From: Deltaproteobacteria bacterium UBA5329
GTDB lineage: Bacteria; Desulfobacterota; Syntrophorhabdia; Syntrophorhabdales; Syntrophorhabdaceae
DNA length: 21,996 nt
Direction: 5' to 3'
Assembly: GCA_002408185.1 (NCBI GenBank)
Contig: DHQV01000034.1
Coordinates: 1 to 21,996, forward strand
Shown here piece by piece: positions 1 to 7,379 of the stretch. The translations under genes and the position numbers were made by a program. The notes beneath the pieces are model-generated. The model was not told the DNA's origin. It saw only the letters and a program-made list of their open reading frames with translations, and did not search any database. The first letter of the stretch is position 1, and every line of letters begins with the position of its first letter.

Positions 1-131
1 TGTGCGAATTTATTGGACCGGCTCTGCCTTTTTACACCTTGAGGCTCACTACTTACGGTTTTTAATGCATGTGCCATGCTGAAGGTCCCATCTGCAAAAT
101 TTTGGAACTGGACGATATTTTCAGGAACAGG
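1..131. other. Left-edge intergenic segment
   Basis: This is the stretch downstream of the epimerase stop on the minus strand. I see no convincing terminator hairpin. On the minus strand an ATG at 77-75 opens a frame of 25 codons that runs off the window edge without a stop. It has no clear ribosome binding site and nothing I recognise, so it is left as an unproven candidate for the 5' end of another gene. Confidence 0.3.
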
Positions 132-1190
132 CTATGGATCGATGCTGTAATGCGCCCCATTTACACTGATGCGTCCATAGCGGTTCTTATGATGAAGATA
201 ATGAATGGAATCGAGGTCGATATAGTCAAAGGCAGCCCCTCCCATGGCCATGAGTATGCCTGCCGACAGACCGGTCATTGTTTCGATCATACAGCCCGCC
301 ATAAGCTTCAGACCACCTCGCTTTGCGAGGTCGGCGATGGCCAGCGATTGAGTAATCCCGGTTTTTGCTATCTTGATATTGACGCCGTGCCCCAGGCCTT
401 CGTTGATGACGGTTTCCATATCGTGGCGTGAAAAGACCGTTTCGTCAAGGATAATGGGGAGAGGGGAAAGCCCGGCTAGCCTTTTAAGGCCGCGGTGATC
501 ATCCTTTTTTAAGGGTTGTTCGAACAGCTCGACCGGATACCTTTTCCGGTTTACGTGATCACAAAGCCAGAGACAGCTTTGGACGGAGAAGGCCTGGTTA
601 CCATCGAGCCGCAAGGTAAATTCAACCCCGGTATCCTGTAGTATTGCAGACACGCGATCGATAAGCTGGATGTCATTCTCGCGATTTCCGTTCACCTTGA
701 TCTTATAGGCACGGAAGCCTTTTTCCGCTGCCCGGCCGACCCAGCGAGAGATAAATGCCTCGTCACGGGTGACGGGAACAGTAATATCTGTCTCTATGAT
801 GTGAGAATCCCCGCCAAACCACTTCCATTCATCCTTGCCCGAGGACATAAGCCAGGCCCGCCATAATGCTGTCTCGATACCGGACACGGTAATCGGCATC
901 AGTTGGTATTCCTTGCGCAGCCTTGCCGTTATGTCTGCGTATTCCGCAATGCTTCTCCCCGCAAGGCCTGGTTTGATGCCCTCGATCATTCCACGTATCA
1001 CCTGAGCATTTTCATTCGGTACCGCAAAACTCGTCGGACATTCTCCCGATCCTTCCGAACCGTCCCTCAGCTGAACTTTGACAATGACACTATGCATCCG
1101 GCTCTTCTGCCCGAGCGACGTCGCGAACGTGGCAACGAGCGGCCGTACCACGTCCCTCATAGATATGCTTTTTATTTCGTCATTAGCCAT
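132..1190 (-). CDS. Enolase-superfamily dipeptide epimerase (L-Ala-D/L-Glu epimerase-like)
   Basis: The 352-residue product has the full muconate-lactonizing/dipeptide-epimerase barrel signature. It carries the KxK catalytic pair (K163, K165) and metal ligands D196 (in LRLDGN), E224 (in ELFEQP) and D249 (in ILDET). The opposing general base is K273 (in NIKIAKTG). A late DLD motif (D325, D327) matches the DxD that binds the substrate alpha-ammonium group in dipeptide epimerases, which argues for this subgroup over mandelate racemase or muconate cycloisomerase. Family members epimerise the alpha carbon of dipeptides, often in recycling of murein peptides; the exact substrate here cannot be read. 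It follows the cyclophilin-fold gene by 7 bases, so the two are probably co-translated. The C-terminus ends at SIDP, a little short of the PGxG tail often seen in the family. Confidence 0.87.
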   Translation of the reverse strand: MANDEIKSISMRDVVRPLVATFATSLGQKSRMHSVIVKVQLRDGSEGSGECPTSFAVPNENAQVIRGMIEGIKPGLAGRSIAEYADITARLRKEYQLMPITVSGIETALWRAWLMSSGKDEWKWFGGDSHIIETDITVPVTRDEAFISRWVGRAAEKGFRAYKIKVNGNRENDIQLIDRVSAILQDTGVEFTLRLDGNQAFSVQSCLWLCDHVNRKRYPVELFEQPLKKDDHRGLKRLAGLSPLPIILDETVFSRHDMETVINEGLGHGVNIKIAKTGITQSLAIADLAKRGGLKLMAGCMIETMTGLSAGILMAMGGAAFDYIDLDSIHYLHHKNRYGRISVNGAHYSIDP

Positions 1191-1197
1191 TGGTCTT

Positions 1198-1566
1198 TCA
1201 AGCCGCTTCTATCCTGATCGTTGAAGCTCCCCTTGCCCGCCGTAAGACGGTTGCGTCGTCCATTGTCCTGCCGACCAGGTTGACAGCGCTCGCCGGGACT
1301 GGATCAGGGCCGTGGGAAAGCGGTGTGGGGCCGAAGAAGATCGCAATGGCATTCCCGGGAGGCCAGTATCCGATGTCTCCGGTCTTGACACTGCGCGTCG
1401 CTGTTTCATCAAGAGATGCCTTTACGTCCACGGAAAAATAGAACTCATCCCCCCATTCGTTCGGCGACGCATTTATCGGCAATATTTTTGCTATGGCCTG
1501 CGCGCATCGGGTATCGAACAGCTCGGCTTCCACCGTGACCTTTCCTGTGATGATACGTATCTTCAT
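1198..1566 (-). CDS. Cyclophilin-like fold protein (TM1367-type family)
   Basis: This small 122-residue protein has the pattern of the cyclophilin-like family typified by Thermotoga TM1367. An N-terminal strand KIRIITG is followed by a WGDEFYFSVDV segment. Next comes a GDIGYWPPGNAIAIFFGPTPLS block and a C-terminal PASAVNLVGR stretch. The members adopt a cyclophilin barrel but generally lack proven prolyl isomerase activity, and their ligand is unknown. The start is supported by a strong GGAGGT seven bases before the ATG and by a promoter upstream (1589-1618). It is the first gene of a two-gene unit with the dipeptide epimerase, so a role in peptide binding or handling is a reasonable but unproven inference. 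Confidence 0.78.
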   Translation of the reverse strand: MKIRIITGKVTVEAELFDTRCAQAIAKILPINASPNEWGDEFYFSVDVKASLDETATRSVKTGDIGYWPPGNAIAIFFGPTPLSHGPDPVPASAVNLVGRTMDDATVLRRARGASTIRIEAA

Positions 1567-1772
1567 AATTCCTACCTCCGCATGAAGTAATGTAGCTCTC
1601 CATCAAGGTGATTGTCAAAAACATTAGATTGTGAGTCGTGAGGCTAAAAAAGCATACTGATCCAAAAGCAAAGAATACCCGGTCAGAACGGACAAACGAC
1701 ATTTATTACTTTTTCAGGATCTTACTTTTATAACTACTTACTACTTAGGACTGTTCACATCACTTATGATCT
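1567..1772. other. Intergenic region between nitroreductase 1 and the cyclophilin-like gene
   Basis: This 206-base, AT-rich gap holds the promoter described at 1589-1618 and the ribosome binding site at about 1574-1579. I see no clear hairpin with a T run that would terminate the nitroreductase transcript, and no credible small gene. Confidence 0.5.
1589..1618 (-). promoter_or_regulatory. Sigma70-type promoter for the cyclophilin-like/epimerase pair
   Basis: On the minus strand a perfect TTGACA lies at 1618-1613 and TACATT at 1594-1589, with an 18-base spacer. Transcription would start near 1582. The strong GGAGGT Shine-Dalgarno and the ATG at 1566 follow directly. Confidence 0.6.
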
Positions 1773-2345
1773 TTAAGGTTCGAAGATCAGTTCCTCGAGG
1801 GTGCGCTTTGGGACATGGTGCACCTCATTCTCATCGCGCCAGTACTTGATGTCGCTGCCTTTTATTTCTTCGAGGACGATCTTCTCTTTCGGTTTGCCGA
1901 GCGCAACGACGAGAAGCACATCGTAGCGCGGGGGTATCCTTAAAAGTGCGGCGAGGCGGTCTTTCTTGATGCTTCCGATCATACAGCACCCGAAGCCCAT
2001 TTCCGTTGTTCCGAGCGCTATGCTCTGCGCGGCGATTCCGTGCTCGCAACCAAAATCTGTCGCTAACTGTCTGTCGCCCACGATGATTATATATCCGGCG
2101 GGCCGCTCTCCCTCCACGGGCCCTGGCCAGTCTTTCAGGGAACCAGCCCACGCGAGGCAGGAGAATATCCCTAAGTTTTTGCCGGCGTTATTGGAAATGA
2201 TATATTTGAGCGGCTGAAGGTTTCCGGCCGAGGGGGACAGCCGGGCGAGGTCTACGAGTGCCTTGAGTTGATCGGTGCCGATCGGCTCTTTCTCGTAAAA
2301 TCGCCTGCAGCTTCGGGTCTTTGTGACAAGTTCGAGTACGGTCAT
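1773..2345 (-). CDS. Nitroreductase-family flavoprotein, copy 1
   Basis: This 190-residue protein has the FMN-binding layout of the nitroreductase superfamily. An N-terminal RSCRRF (RSxRxF) binds FMN phosphate, LSPSAGNLQP is the flavin/substrate loop, and HGIAAQSIALGTTEMGFG is the central helix. ALGKPKE follows near the C-terminus. It should reduce a small organic substrate with NAD(P)H, or act in a related flavin redox reaction; the substrate cannot be predicted. It lies 14 bases downstream of a same-length paralogue and shares with it a distinctive tail (YWRDxNxVHHVPKRTLxE), so the pair arose by tandem duplication. The Shine-Dalgarno is poor: only AAAGG about 11 bases from the ATG. Confidence 0.85.
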   Translation of the reverse strand: MTVLELVTKTRSCRRFYEKEPIGTDQLKALVDLARLSPSAGNLQPLKYIISNNAGKNLGIFSCLAWAGSLKDWPGPVEGERPAGYIIIVGDRQLATDFGCEHGIAAQSIALGTTEMGFGCCMIGSIKKDRLAALLRIPPRYDVLLVVALGKPKEKIVLEEIKGSDIKYWRDENEVHHVPKRTLEELIFEP

Positions 2346-2359
2346 GACAGCTCGTGCCT

Positions 2360-2932
2360 TTAGAGATTCAAGACGATCTCTTTCAAAGTGCGTTTCGGGA
2401 CATGGTGGACCTTGTTAATGTCCCGCCAGTACGTGATCTCTTCATTAACTGCTTCGGTTATCACGACGCGTTCGCGGGGCAAGCCCAATGCGATGACCAA
2501 TAAGATCTCATAACGATCGGGTATTCGGAGGAACCCGGCAAGCGCCGGTCGATCGATGTCGGTCAGTATATAACCACCAAAACCCATCTCCACGGCGCCG
2601 AGCAGAATACTTTGCGCCGCTATACCATGGTTGCATGAAAAGTCCCTGGTGATCGATGTATCACCCAAGACCAGTATGTATGCGGCTGGCCGTCTGCCCT
2701 TGGCCGGCGCCGGAAAACCTTTTATAAAACTTTCCCACCGAAGGCATGAAAAGATAGCCCCGTTGCGCAGGTCATCGTTCGACAGCATAAATTTTAAAGG
2801 TTGGAGATTGGCCGCTGACGCCGACAGCCGTGCAAGCTCGACGAGACCTTTAAGCCGTTCGGTCGAGATCTGCTCGCTTTCCTGGAATCGCCGGTAACTG
2901 CGGTTCCTCGTTACGAGGTCTTTCATGTTCAT
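2360..2932 (-). CDS. Nitroreductase-family flavoprotein, copy 2
   Basis: This is the paralogue of the following gene and is also 190 residues long. It has RSYRRF at residues 11-16, LSASAANLQP as the second flavin-contact segment, HGIAAQSILLGAVEMGFG in the middle and ALGLPRE near the end. The glycine of the SAGN loop in copy 1 is alanine here. It is translated first in the pair and lies immediately downstream of a promoter-like element overlapped by a palindrome. The ATG at 2932 has no visible Shine-Dalgarno and the predicted leader is only about eight bases, so near-leaderless translation is possible; a second ATG two codons in could also serve. The redox substrate is unknown. Confidence 0.83.
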   Translation of the reverse strand: MNMKDLVTRNRSYRRFQESEQISTERLKGLVELARLSASAANLQPLKFMLSNDDLRNGAIFSCLRWESFIKGFPAPAKGRRPAAYILVLGDTSITRDFSCNHGIAAQSILLGAVEMGFGGYILTDIDRPALAGFLRIPDRYEILLVIALGLPRERVVITEAVNEEITYWRDINKVHHVPKRTLKEIVLNL

Positions 2933-2939
2933 ATTTATG

Positions 2940-2956
2940 ACACTATATCATAGTGT
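2940..2956. promoter_or_regulatory. Operator-like palindrome upstream of the nitroreductase pair
   Basis: The arms ACACTA and TAGTGT form a perfect inverted repeat around TATCA. It covers the proposed -10 element and ends seven bases before the ATG of nitroreductase copy 2. This is the position expected of a repressor site, but no regulator gene is seen nearby. Confidence 0.4.
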
Positions 2957-2974
2957 ATAAACGAAGCAAGGCAA
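2947..2974 (-). promoter_or_regulatory. Putative promoter of the nitroreductase pair
   Basis: On the minus strand TTGCCT (2974-2969) and TATGAT (2952-2947) are separated by 16 bases. The element sits between the GalT-like stop codon at 2983 and the nitroreductase start. The -10 lies inside the palindrome at 2940-2956. Confidence 0.45.
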
Positions 2975-2982
2975 AAAGTTCT

Positions 2983-4011
2983 TTATACGAAATAAGGTTT
3001 TATGTCCCTGCAGAGATCTTCAGGCAGCACTATGCAGACAGGTTCGGACAGGACGGCCTGAAAAAAATTGAAATCAGGTGCAAAATCGCGCAAGTTGAGA
3101 AATGTTCTCGGCACGATCCTGAGAAAGCAATTGAAATGTTCCTGGTTTTTGGGACCGAATGAAAGCGATGCGTTGAAACTATAGATCCCTTCCGCTTCAT
3201 AAAACCTAAAAACCCTTCCGAGCCCTGATATAAGGTCATCGATATGCTCCTCGCGGAAATCCCGGATGGAGAAGACGTTGGGAAAAATGCACATGATCTC
3301 TCCCAAGAGCCCCAACGAAACGAACGGGGCGATCCAGTGCGTTTTACCGACCGTTCCTATATACCGTTTATTGCCCGATACCTCGGTTTCGATAAGAGTG
3401 TGCCAGTAGTTTTGGCCACGAGCGGTAAAAAAACGTTCCGATCCCGACAATTCGTCCATGAATTGATTGCCGGGGTATCGAGTTGCGAAATATTGCTGGT
3501 GCGGATGAACGAGGCCTCCGCCTGACGGCGGCATATAATTCCAGGTCATGAGATGGTATGGCAAAGCGAGGTCGAGCGAATTTATTCTCTGCAGGAAATC
3601 TATACCGAGGGAAAACGAATCCGCAAGGCACCCCTCCGTCAGTCCCGAAAGACCGACGACGTGATCGTCCGTCATGACGACGACGCCGCTGTGAATATCG
3701 TATGGGAAGAGGTTAGGGATAAGGCACGCCTCCCCGCGCATTTGACGGCCTTCGGGAATTATATCCGGCATGAATTTCGGGGTCGCCCTGTCACGCTTAT
3801 CAGCGCAGAATGGGCAAAAGCCTTTTACTTCCGGCCTTTCATACCCAGGAAGATCGAGTTTTTGCGCCTTCAGTGCCCCGAAATGCGAGAAATGGCACGT
3901 CCTCCCCGTCAGGGGATCGATCCTCACCTGGAAATCGACCGTAGTTGGTGAAAAGCCCCGCCTGGGGTCGAGAAAAGTGCTCGCCGATCCGATGGTCTTG
4001 AACTCGATCAT
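2983..4011 (-). CDS. GalT-like hexose-1-phosphate nucleotidylyltransferase/phosphorylase
   Basis: The protein has 342 residues from the chosen start and is related to galactose-1-phosphate uridylyltransferase, in the HIT superfamily. FCPFC (C66, C69) looks like half of the structural metal site. HPHQQ (H169, H171, Q173) matches the GalT HPHxQ active site, in which the second histidine is transiently nucleotidylated. An upstream in-frame TTG at 4044 is rejected: it falls in the proposed -10, whereas ATG 4011 has GGAAGG nine bases upstream and a promoter about 26 bases before it. GalT-fold enzymes include UDP-sugar transferases and ADP-glucose phosphorylases. Beside two GlgC-type genes, an ADP-glucose role is attractive but inferred. 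It has its own promoter but follows the trehalose/glucosylglycerate run on the same strand. Confidence 0.78.
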   Translation of the reverse strand: MIEFKTIGSASTFLDPRRGFSPTTVDFQVRIDPLTGRTCHFSHFGALKAQKLDLPGYERPEVKGFCPFCADKRDRATPKFMPDIIPEGRQMRGEACLIPNLFPYDIHSGVVVMTDDHVVGLSGLTEGCLADSFSLGIDFLQRINSLDLALPYHLMTWNYMPPSGGGLVHPHQQYFATRYPGNQFMDELSGSERFFTARGQNYWHTLIETEVSGNKRYIGTVGKTHWIAPFVSLGLLGEIMCIFPNVFSIRDFREEHIDDLISGLGRVFRFYEAEGIYSFNASLSFGPKNQEHFNCFLRIVPRTFLNLRDFAPDFNFFQAVLSEPVCIVLPEDLCRDIKPYFV

Positions 4012-4043
4012 TGTGCCTGTCCTTCCCGCATACTGGTTTTTCA

Positions 4044-4072
4044 ATAAAAACAGAAACAGCGCACGCTGTCAA
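4044..4072 (-). promoter_or_regulatory. Sigma70-type promoter of the GalT-like gene
   Basis: On the minus strand TTGACA (4072-4067) and TTTTAT (4049-4044) are separated by 17 bases, giving a start near 4037 and a leader of about 26 bases to ATG 4011. Confidence 0.55.
4056..4069. promoter_or_regulatory. Operator-like palindrome inside the GalT-like promoter
   Basis: The arms ACAGCG and CGCTGT flank two bases in a perfect inverted repeat. It lies between -35 and -10 and overlaps half of the -35. Binding there would block RNA polymerase, so this is a candidate repressor site for the GalT-like gene. Confidence 0.4.
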
Positions 4073-4117
4073 GGCCTCGATCCGGATATCATATCGTACT
4101 TGTTGTGAGGGAGATAT

Positions 4118-4828
4118 CTATAAAGGATTTATGTGATCCTCGATATCCTTTTCCTGTTCTTTTGGATGGTTTACGTTCCGTTGCAGATAATCCCGGGCTA
4201 TGTCCCTGCCCCCGAAACCAAATGCAATGGCAAGCGCGAGGACGATACCTCCAAAAACGATGGCGAACGCAATGAGGACCGTGTCCCGCCCTATGCCGAG
4301 CTGTTCCATCGCCATGGTTGCCGAAAGGATAAAGACAACGAGTTTGACGAACCTGCCGACCATTCCTGCCCTTCGTATCCCGGCATTGACCGATGCGATC
4401 AGGGCGGCCCGTCCAAGAAAGTTGCTGAAAATATAGCCGAAAGCAAGGATCACCAGGGCGGTAAAGACATTGGGAAGATAAAGGAAGAAGCGTTCAATGA
4501 GATTTTCGATGCTCGGTATTCTCAACGACTGGACCGCAATCGCCGCAAATATAAAAATAGCGATCCACCCGATAAGCCGCGCTATAAAAGCCGAAAGTGA
4601 GCCCCGCGCACCTTTCCGGGCGAACATTTCGAATAGACCGATGCGCTGGGCTATCTTATCGAGATTGATGGCCCTGAATATTTTTAAGAAGATCAGCCGT
4701 AGTATAGACCCGAGAACGACGCCAATGATGAGAAGAGCGATCGATGTAAGGAGGTTCGGAATAAATGTCAAAAACTGTTCGTAGAATCTTTCTAAAGGTT
4801 CGATCAGTATCCTTTGGATAAAGTTCAT
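4118..4828 (-). CDS. MscS-like membrane protein with conserved TM-helix repeats
   Basis: The protein has 236 residues from the preferred ATG at 4828, which has AGGGGG six bases upstream; an ATG nine codons earlier overlaps the previous gene and has no ribosome binding site. About five hydrophobic helices are visible near residues 22-45, 80-100, 112-140, 156-175 and 178-205. Paired segments of the type FIPNLLTSIALLIIG and YLPNVFTALVILAFG are the repeats found in mechanosensitive-channel-related proteins. The last helix ends in a glycine-rich GFGGRDIARDYL, like the pore-helix exit of MscS. The protein then stops after a short charged tail, so the cytoplasmic beta domain of true MscS is missing. 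As last gene of the compatible-solute run, a role in solute release or turgor sensing is plausible but unproven. Confidence 0.7.
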   Translation of the reverse strand: MNFIQRILIEPLERFYEQFLTFIPNLLTSIALLIIGVVLGSILRLIFLKIFRAINLDKIAQRIGLFEMFARKGARGSLSAFIARLIGWIAIFIFAAIAVQSLRIPSIENLIERFFLYLPNVFTALVILAFGYIFSNFLGRAALIASVNAGIRRAGMVGRFVKLVVFILSATMAMEQLGIGRDTVLIAFAIVFGGIVLALAIAFGFGGRDIARDYLQRNVNHPKEQEKDIEDHINPL

Positions 4829-4845
4829 GTCAAGCCCCCTGACTT

Positions 4846-6132
4846 TTATTGCCATCGCTCTATAAAAGATGGTTTGAGCCGCTCGTATTCTTCGCAGAGT
4901 TTATTGATCTTATCTTCCACTTCCTGACCGCTCGCTTCCCGTGTCTCGATGACGAAAGACGCGGTACGCCCGATGTACAGAGGAGTGAGGGATTTGAGAA
5001 GATGTTCTTTGTTAATCACCTTGTGATGTGCGGCAAGCGCGAAACTGTATATGATGTCGGCCCATATCCTGTCGGGCATATGAAAATCTTCTTTTGGCGC
5101 ATCTGCGAGCCCTGTCAAAAAGTCCATGGTATCCCGGGAGAGGATATATTCCCAGATCGGGCCCAACTCGCGGGCGCCAAGCCGAAATTTTTCGAGCATT
5201 CTCTGAATGTTGACGTTTACGGGTTCAAGGCCGACCTCGTAGGTGAAGCCGAAAACGGGCACATGCTCCGTTGACACAACGCGTTTCCATGTCTGGGGAT
5301 ATTCCTCCATCAGGTCGAATGTGGCCCCGACAACCTGGAAGAGCATGGCGCTCAGGTCAGCTCCCGGATCTTTTGCATCGTGTATCTTGGCGCCGAGAAA
5401 AGCCTGACAGATCTGGAAATTGTTGGCAATGGCCGTTGTTGTCATCCAGATATCGATGCCGTACCGGGCTACATCCGATTCCCATACATTTTTTGTCAGG
5501 TAAAAGGCTGCCAGTCTTCCGGAAAAACCGAAATCACCGCCTATGGGCTGACGCACATCCTTCCCGTATAACGTTCGCGTCAAAGGATAAACGATGCTGT
5601 TCGTTATTGTCCCGTCATATTTGTGACGATGATATAGAGGCGCCACATAATCGTATCCGTCCCCGATCACGGGCTTGATGAGAAGTTCTATCCATTCGGG
5701 CGTAATACTCCTCAAATCCGAATCGACGACTGCACATGCCTTGACGTCAAGGGCGCGTGCTATCTCGAAGATCGTCCTGAAGGCACTCCCCTTGCCGGGT
5801 ATACCATGGTACGGGATGGCTATCTTCGAAAAAGATTCAATGCGATGGGAAACAAGGATTGACCTGAAATCATCGATGGTCGTCTGATGGACAACATCCA
5901 TTGTTCCATCTGTCGACCCGCCGTCAGAATTGACAAGTATGGTCTTCTTGTCCGGGAAATATTTTGCGAGGCCCGCCTGTACCGCCCGGACAACATGACC
6001 TATAGAATGCGCATTATTGAAGCTGGGTATCCCGACAAGAATATCCGCTTTGCCGATGCGTGACAGTTTGGTCTGAACATCCTGTCTTTTGAGTGCTGAT
6101 CTCGGCCCGTTGCCATCTATGGTTTGGAACAT
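4846..6132 (-). CDS. GT-A glycosyltransferase, GpgS/mannosylglycerate-synthase-like
   Basis: The 428-residue GT-A-fold enzyme opens with ILVGIPSFNNAHSIG (residues 31-45) and has NSDGGSTDGT (68-77). GIPGKGSAF (110-118) is the nucleotide-sugar loop and DSD (137-139) the metal-binding motif. QPIGGDFGFS (195-204), GIDIWM (225-230) and H251 follow. This order is that of the GT78/GT81 enzymes that attach glucose or mannose to glycerate or 3-phosphoglycerate. It is clearly different from the GpgS at 18206-19417, so the cluster has two such transferases. It could be a single-step glucosylglycerate or mannosylglycerate synthase, or an enzyme adding a second sugar. The start overlaps the upstream GlgC gene by 16 bases and lacks a clear Shine-Dalgarno. 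The C-terminal 150 residues are helical and family-specific. Confidence 0.75.
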   Translation of the reverse strand: MFQTIDGNGPRSALKRQDVQTKLSRIGKADILVGIPSFNNAHSIGHVVRAVQAGLAKYFPDKKTILVNSDGGSTDGTMDVVHQTTIDDFRSILVSHRIESFSKIAIPYHGIPGKGSAFRTIFEIARALDVKACAVVDSDLRSITPEWIELLIKPVIGDGYDYVAPLYHRHKYDGTITNSIVYPLTRTLYGKDVRQPIGGDFGFSGRLAAFYLTKNVWESDVARYGIDIWMTTTAIANNFQICQAFLGAKIHDAKDPGADLSAMLFQVVGATFDLMEEYPQTWKRVVSTEHVPVFGFTYEVGLEPVNVNIQRMLEKFRLGARELGPIWEYILSRDTMDFLTGLADAPKEDFHMPDRIWADIIYSFALAAHHKVINKEHLLKSLTPLYIGRTASFVIETREASGQEVEDKINKLCEEYERLKPSFIERWQ

Positions 6133-7379
6133 GTGACCGACGTACCGCTTTTTACCTCTGTCGGGAAGACAGGTGCATGGAGCATTGGATCGATGATGCA
6201 GTTGGTCCCGATGCTGATCCCGTCGGGGATGACCGTTCTCTTGCCGATGACGGTCAGCCCGGAATAAAGATGTTTCGGATGCTCGGCGTTGGCGATGCCG
6301 GGATCGCCGATACCGATCATTGCCCGTGTCCCGACAAGCACTTCTTTATCAACTATCGTGCGTTCGAGTTGCGCCCCTTCTCCGATAATACAGTCGTGCA
6401 TGATGATCGAATTTCGTACGGAAGCGCCCGCCTTTACAACTACCCCGGGGGACAGTACGGAATTTTCGACCCGGCCTTCGATGGTGCAGCCGGGCGATAC
6501 GATCGACCGTTTAATATGGGCCCGCCCGGCGACGGAGACGGGAGGCCTGTCGTAGAGCGGACCTCCCGCGTTGATATTCGTCATGATCCGCCATGAGCCT
6601 GGATTTATTCCCGATGAGGAATCAAGGATATCCATATTTGCATCCCAATATGCCTGGATGGTACCGACATCGCGCCAGTAACCATCGAAAGGATAGGCGT
6701 AGACCACCTTTTCCTCCAGCGCCCTGGGAATTATATGGTGGCCGAAATCGTCTTCCTTTGATTCCGTCAGGAGCGCAATTAGGTATTTCCGATCGAAAAC
6801 ATATATTCCCATCGACGCGAGATTCGATTTGGCCCTGGGGGATTTTTCCTCCCATTCGACAATCCTGCTGCTATCGTCGATCACGGCCGTTCCGAATTGA
6901 TGCGTTTCTTCCCATGCGACGGGGATCGTTGCGATAGTGACCCGTGCCCCTTTTTTACGGTGGAAGGAAACCATGTCGCGGTAATCCATGCGGTAAACAT
7001 GATCTCCGGAAAGGATCATGATCTCGTCGCTTGTAGCCGAATTGACGAACGCGATGTTTTGCCTTACCGCATCCGCTGTTCCCCTGTACCAGTCCCAGTC
7101 CGCTTCGCCTGTCTTCGGCGGGAATATCTTGACACTTCGGGACCTGCCTGACATGTCCCATGACGAGCCGTCCCCTATGTGGTCCATCAAAGACAGGGGC
7201 TTGTACTGGGTGAGCACTGCAACGCTCGTCATACTCGAATTCCCGATATTGCTCAAGGTGAAATCGATTATGCGGTATATGCCGCCAAACGGCACTGCCG
7301 GTTTCGCCCTGTGGCGGACGAGAATATTGAGCCGGCTTCCGACACCGCCTGCGAGGAGTATTGCCGCAAGGTTTCTCAT
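6117..7379 (-). CDS. glgC: Glucose-1-phosphate adenylyltransferase, canonical copy
   Basis: The 420-residue ADP-glucose pyrophosphorylase would make ADP-glucose from ATP and glucose-1-phosphate. The nucleotide loop GGVGSRL (11-17) keeps the family arginine, and RAKPAVPFGG plus RIIDF follow. GDHVYRMDY (125-133) carries the catalytic aspartate. EEKSPR (177-182) keeps the sugar-phosphate lysine, although the usual following proline is serine. YWRDVGT (234-240) is intact. The C-terminal third shows the hexapeptide repeats of a left-handed beta helix. Translation is coupled to the upstream paralogue: its ATG overlaps that gene's TGA by four bases (ATGA), preceded by a very strong GGAGGTG. This is probably the catalytic partner of the pair. 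Confidence 0.88.
   Translation of the reverse strand: MRNLAAILLAGGVGSRLNILVRHRAKPAVPFGGIYRIIDFTLSNIGNSSMTSVAVLTQYKPLSLMDHIGDGSSWDMSGRSRSVKIFPPKTGEADWDWYRGTADAVRQNIAFVNSATSDEIMILSGDHVYRMDYRDMVSFHRKKGARVTIATIPVAWEETHQFGTAVIDDSSRIVEWEEKSPRAKSNLASMGIYVFDRKYLIALLTESKEDDFGHHIIPRALEEKVVYAYPFDGYWRDVGTIQAYWDANMDILDSSSGINPGSWRIMTNINAGGPLYDRPPVSVAGRAHIKRSIVSPGCTIEGRVENSVLSPGVVVKAGASVRNSIIMHDCIIGEGAQLERTIVDKEVLVGTRAMIGIGDPGIANAEHPKHLYSGLTVIGKRTVIPDGISIGTNCIIDPMLHAPVFPTEVKSGTSVTCSKP

Noticed and set aside
4012..4044. TTG start adding 11 residues to the GalT-like protein
   Set aside because: It lies in the proposed -10 element, upstream of the likely transcription start; ATG 4011 has a GGAAGG ribosome binding site.
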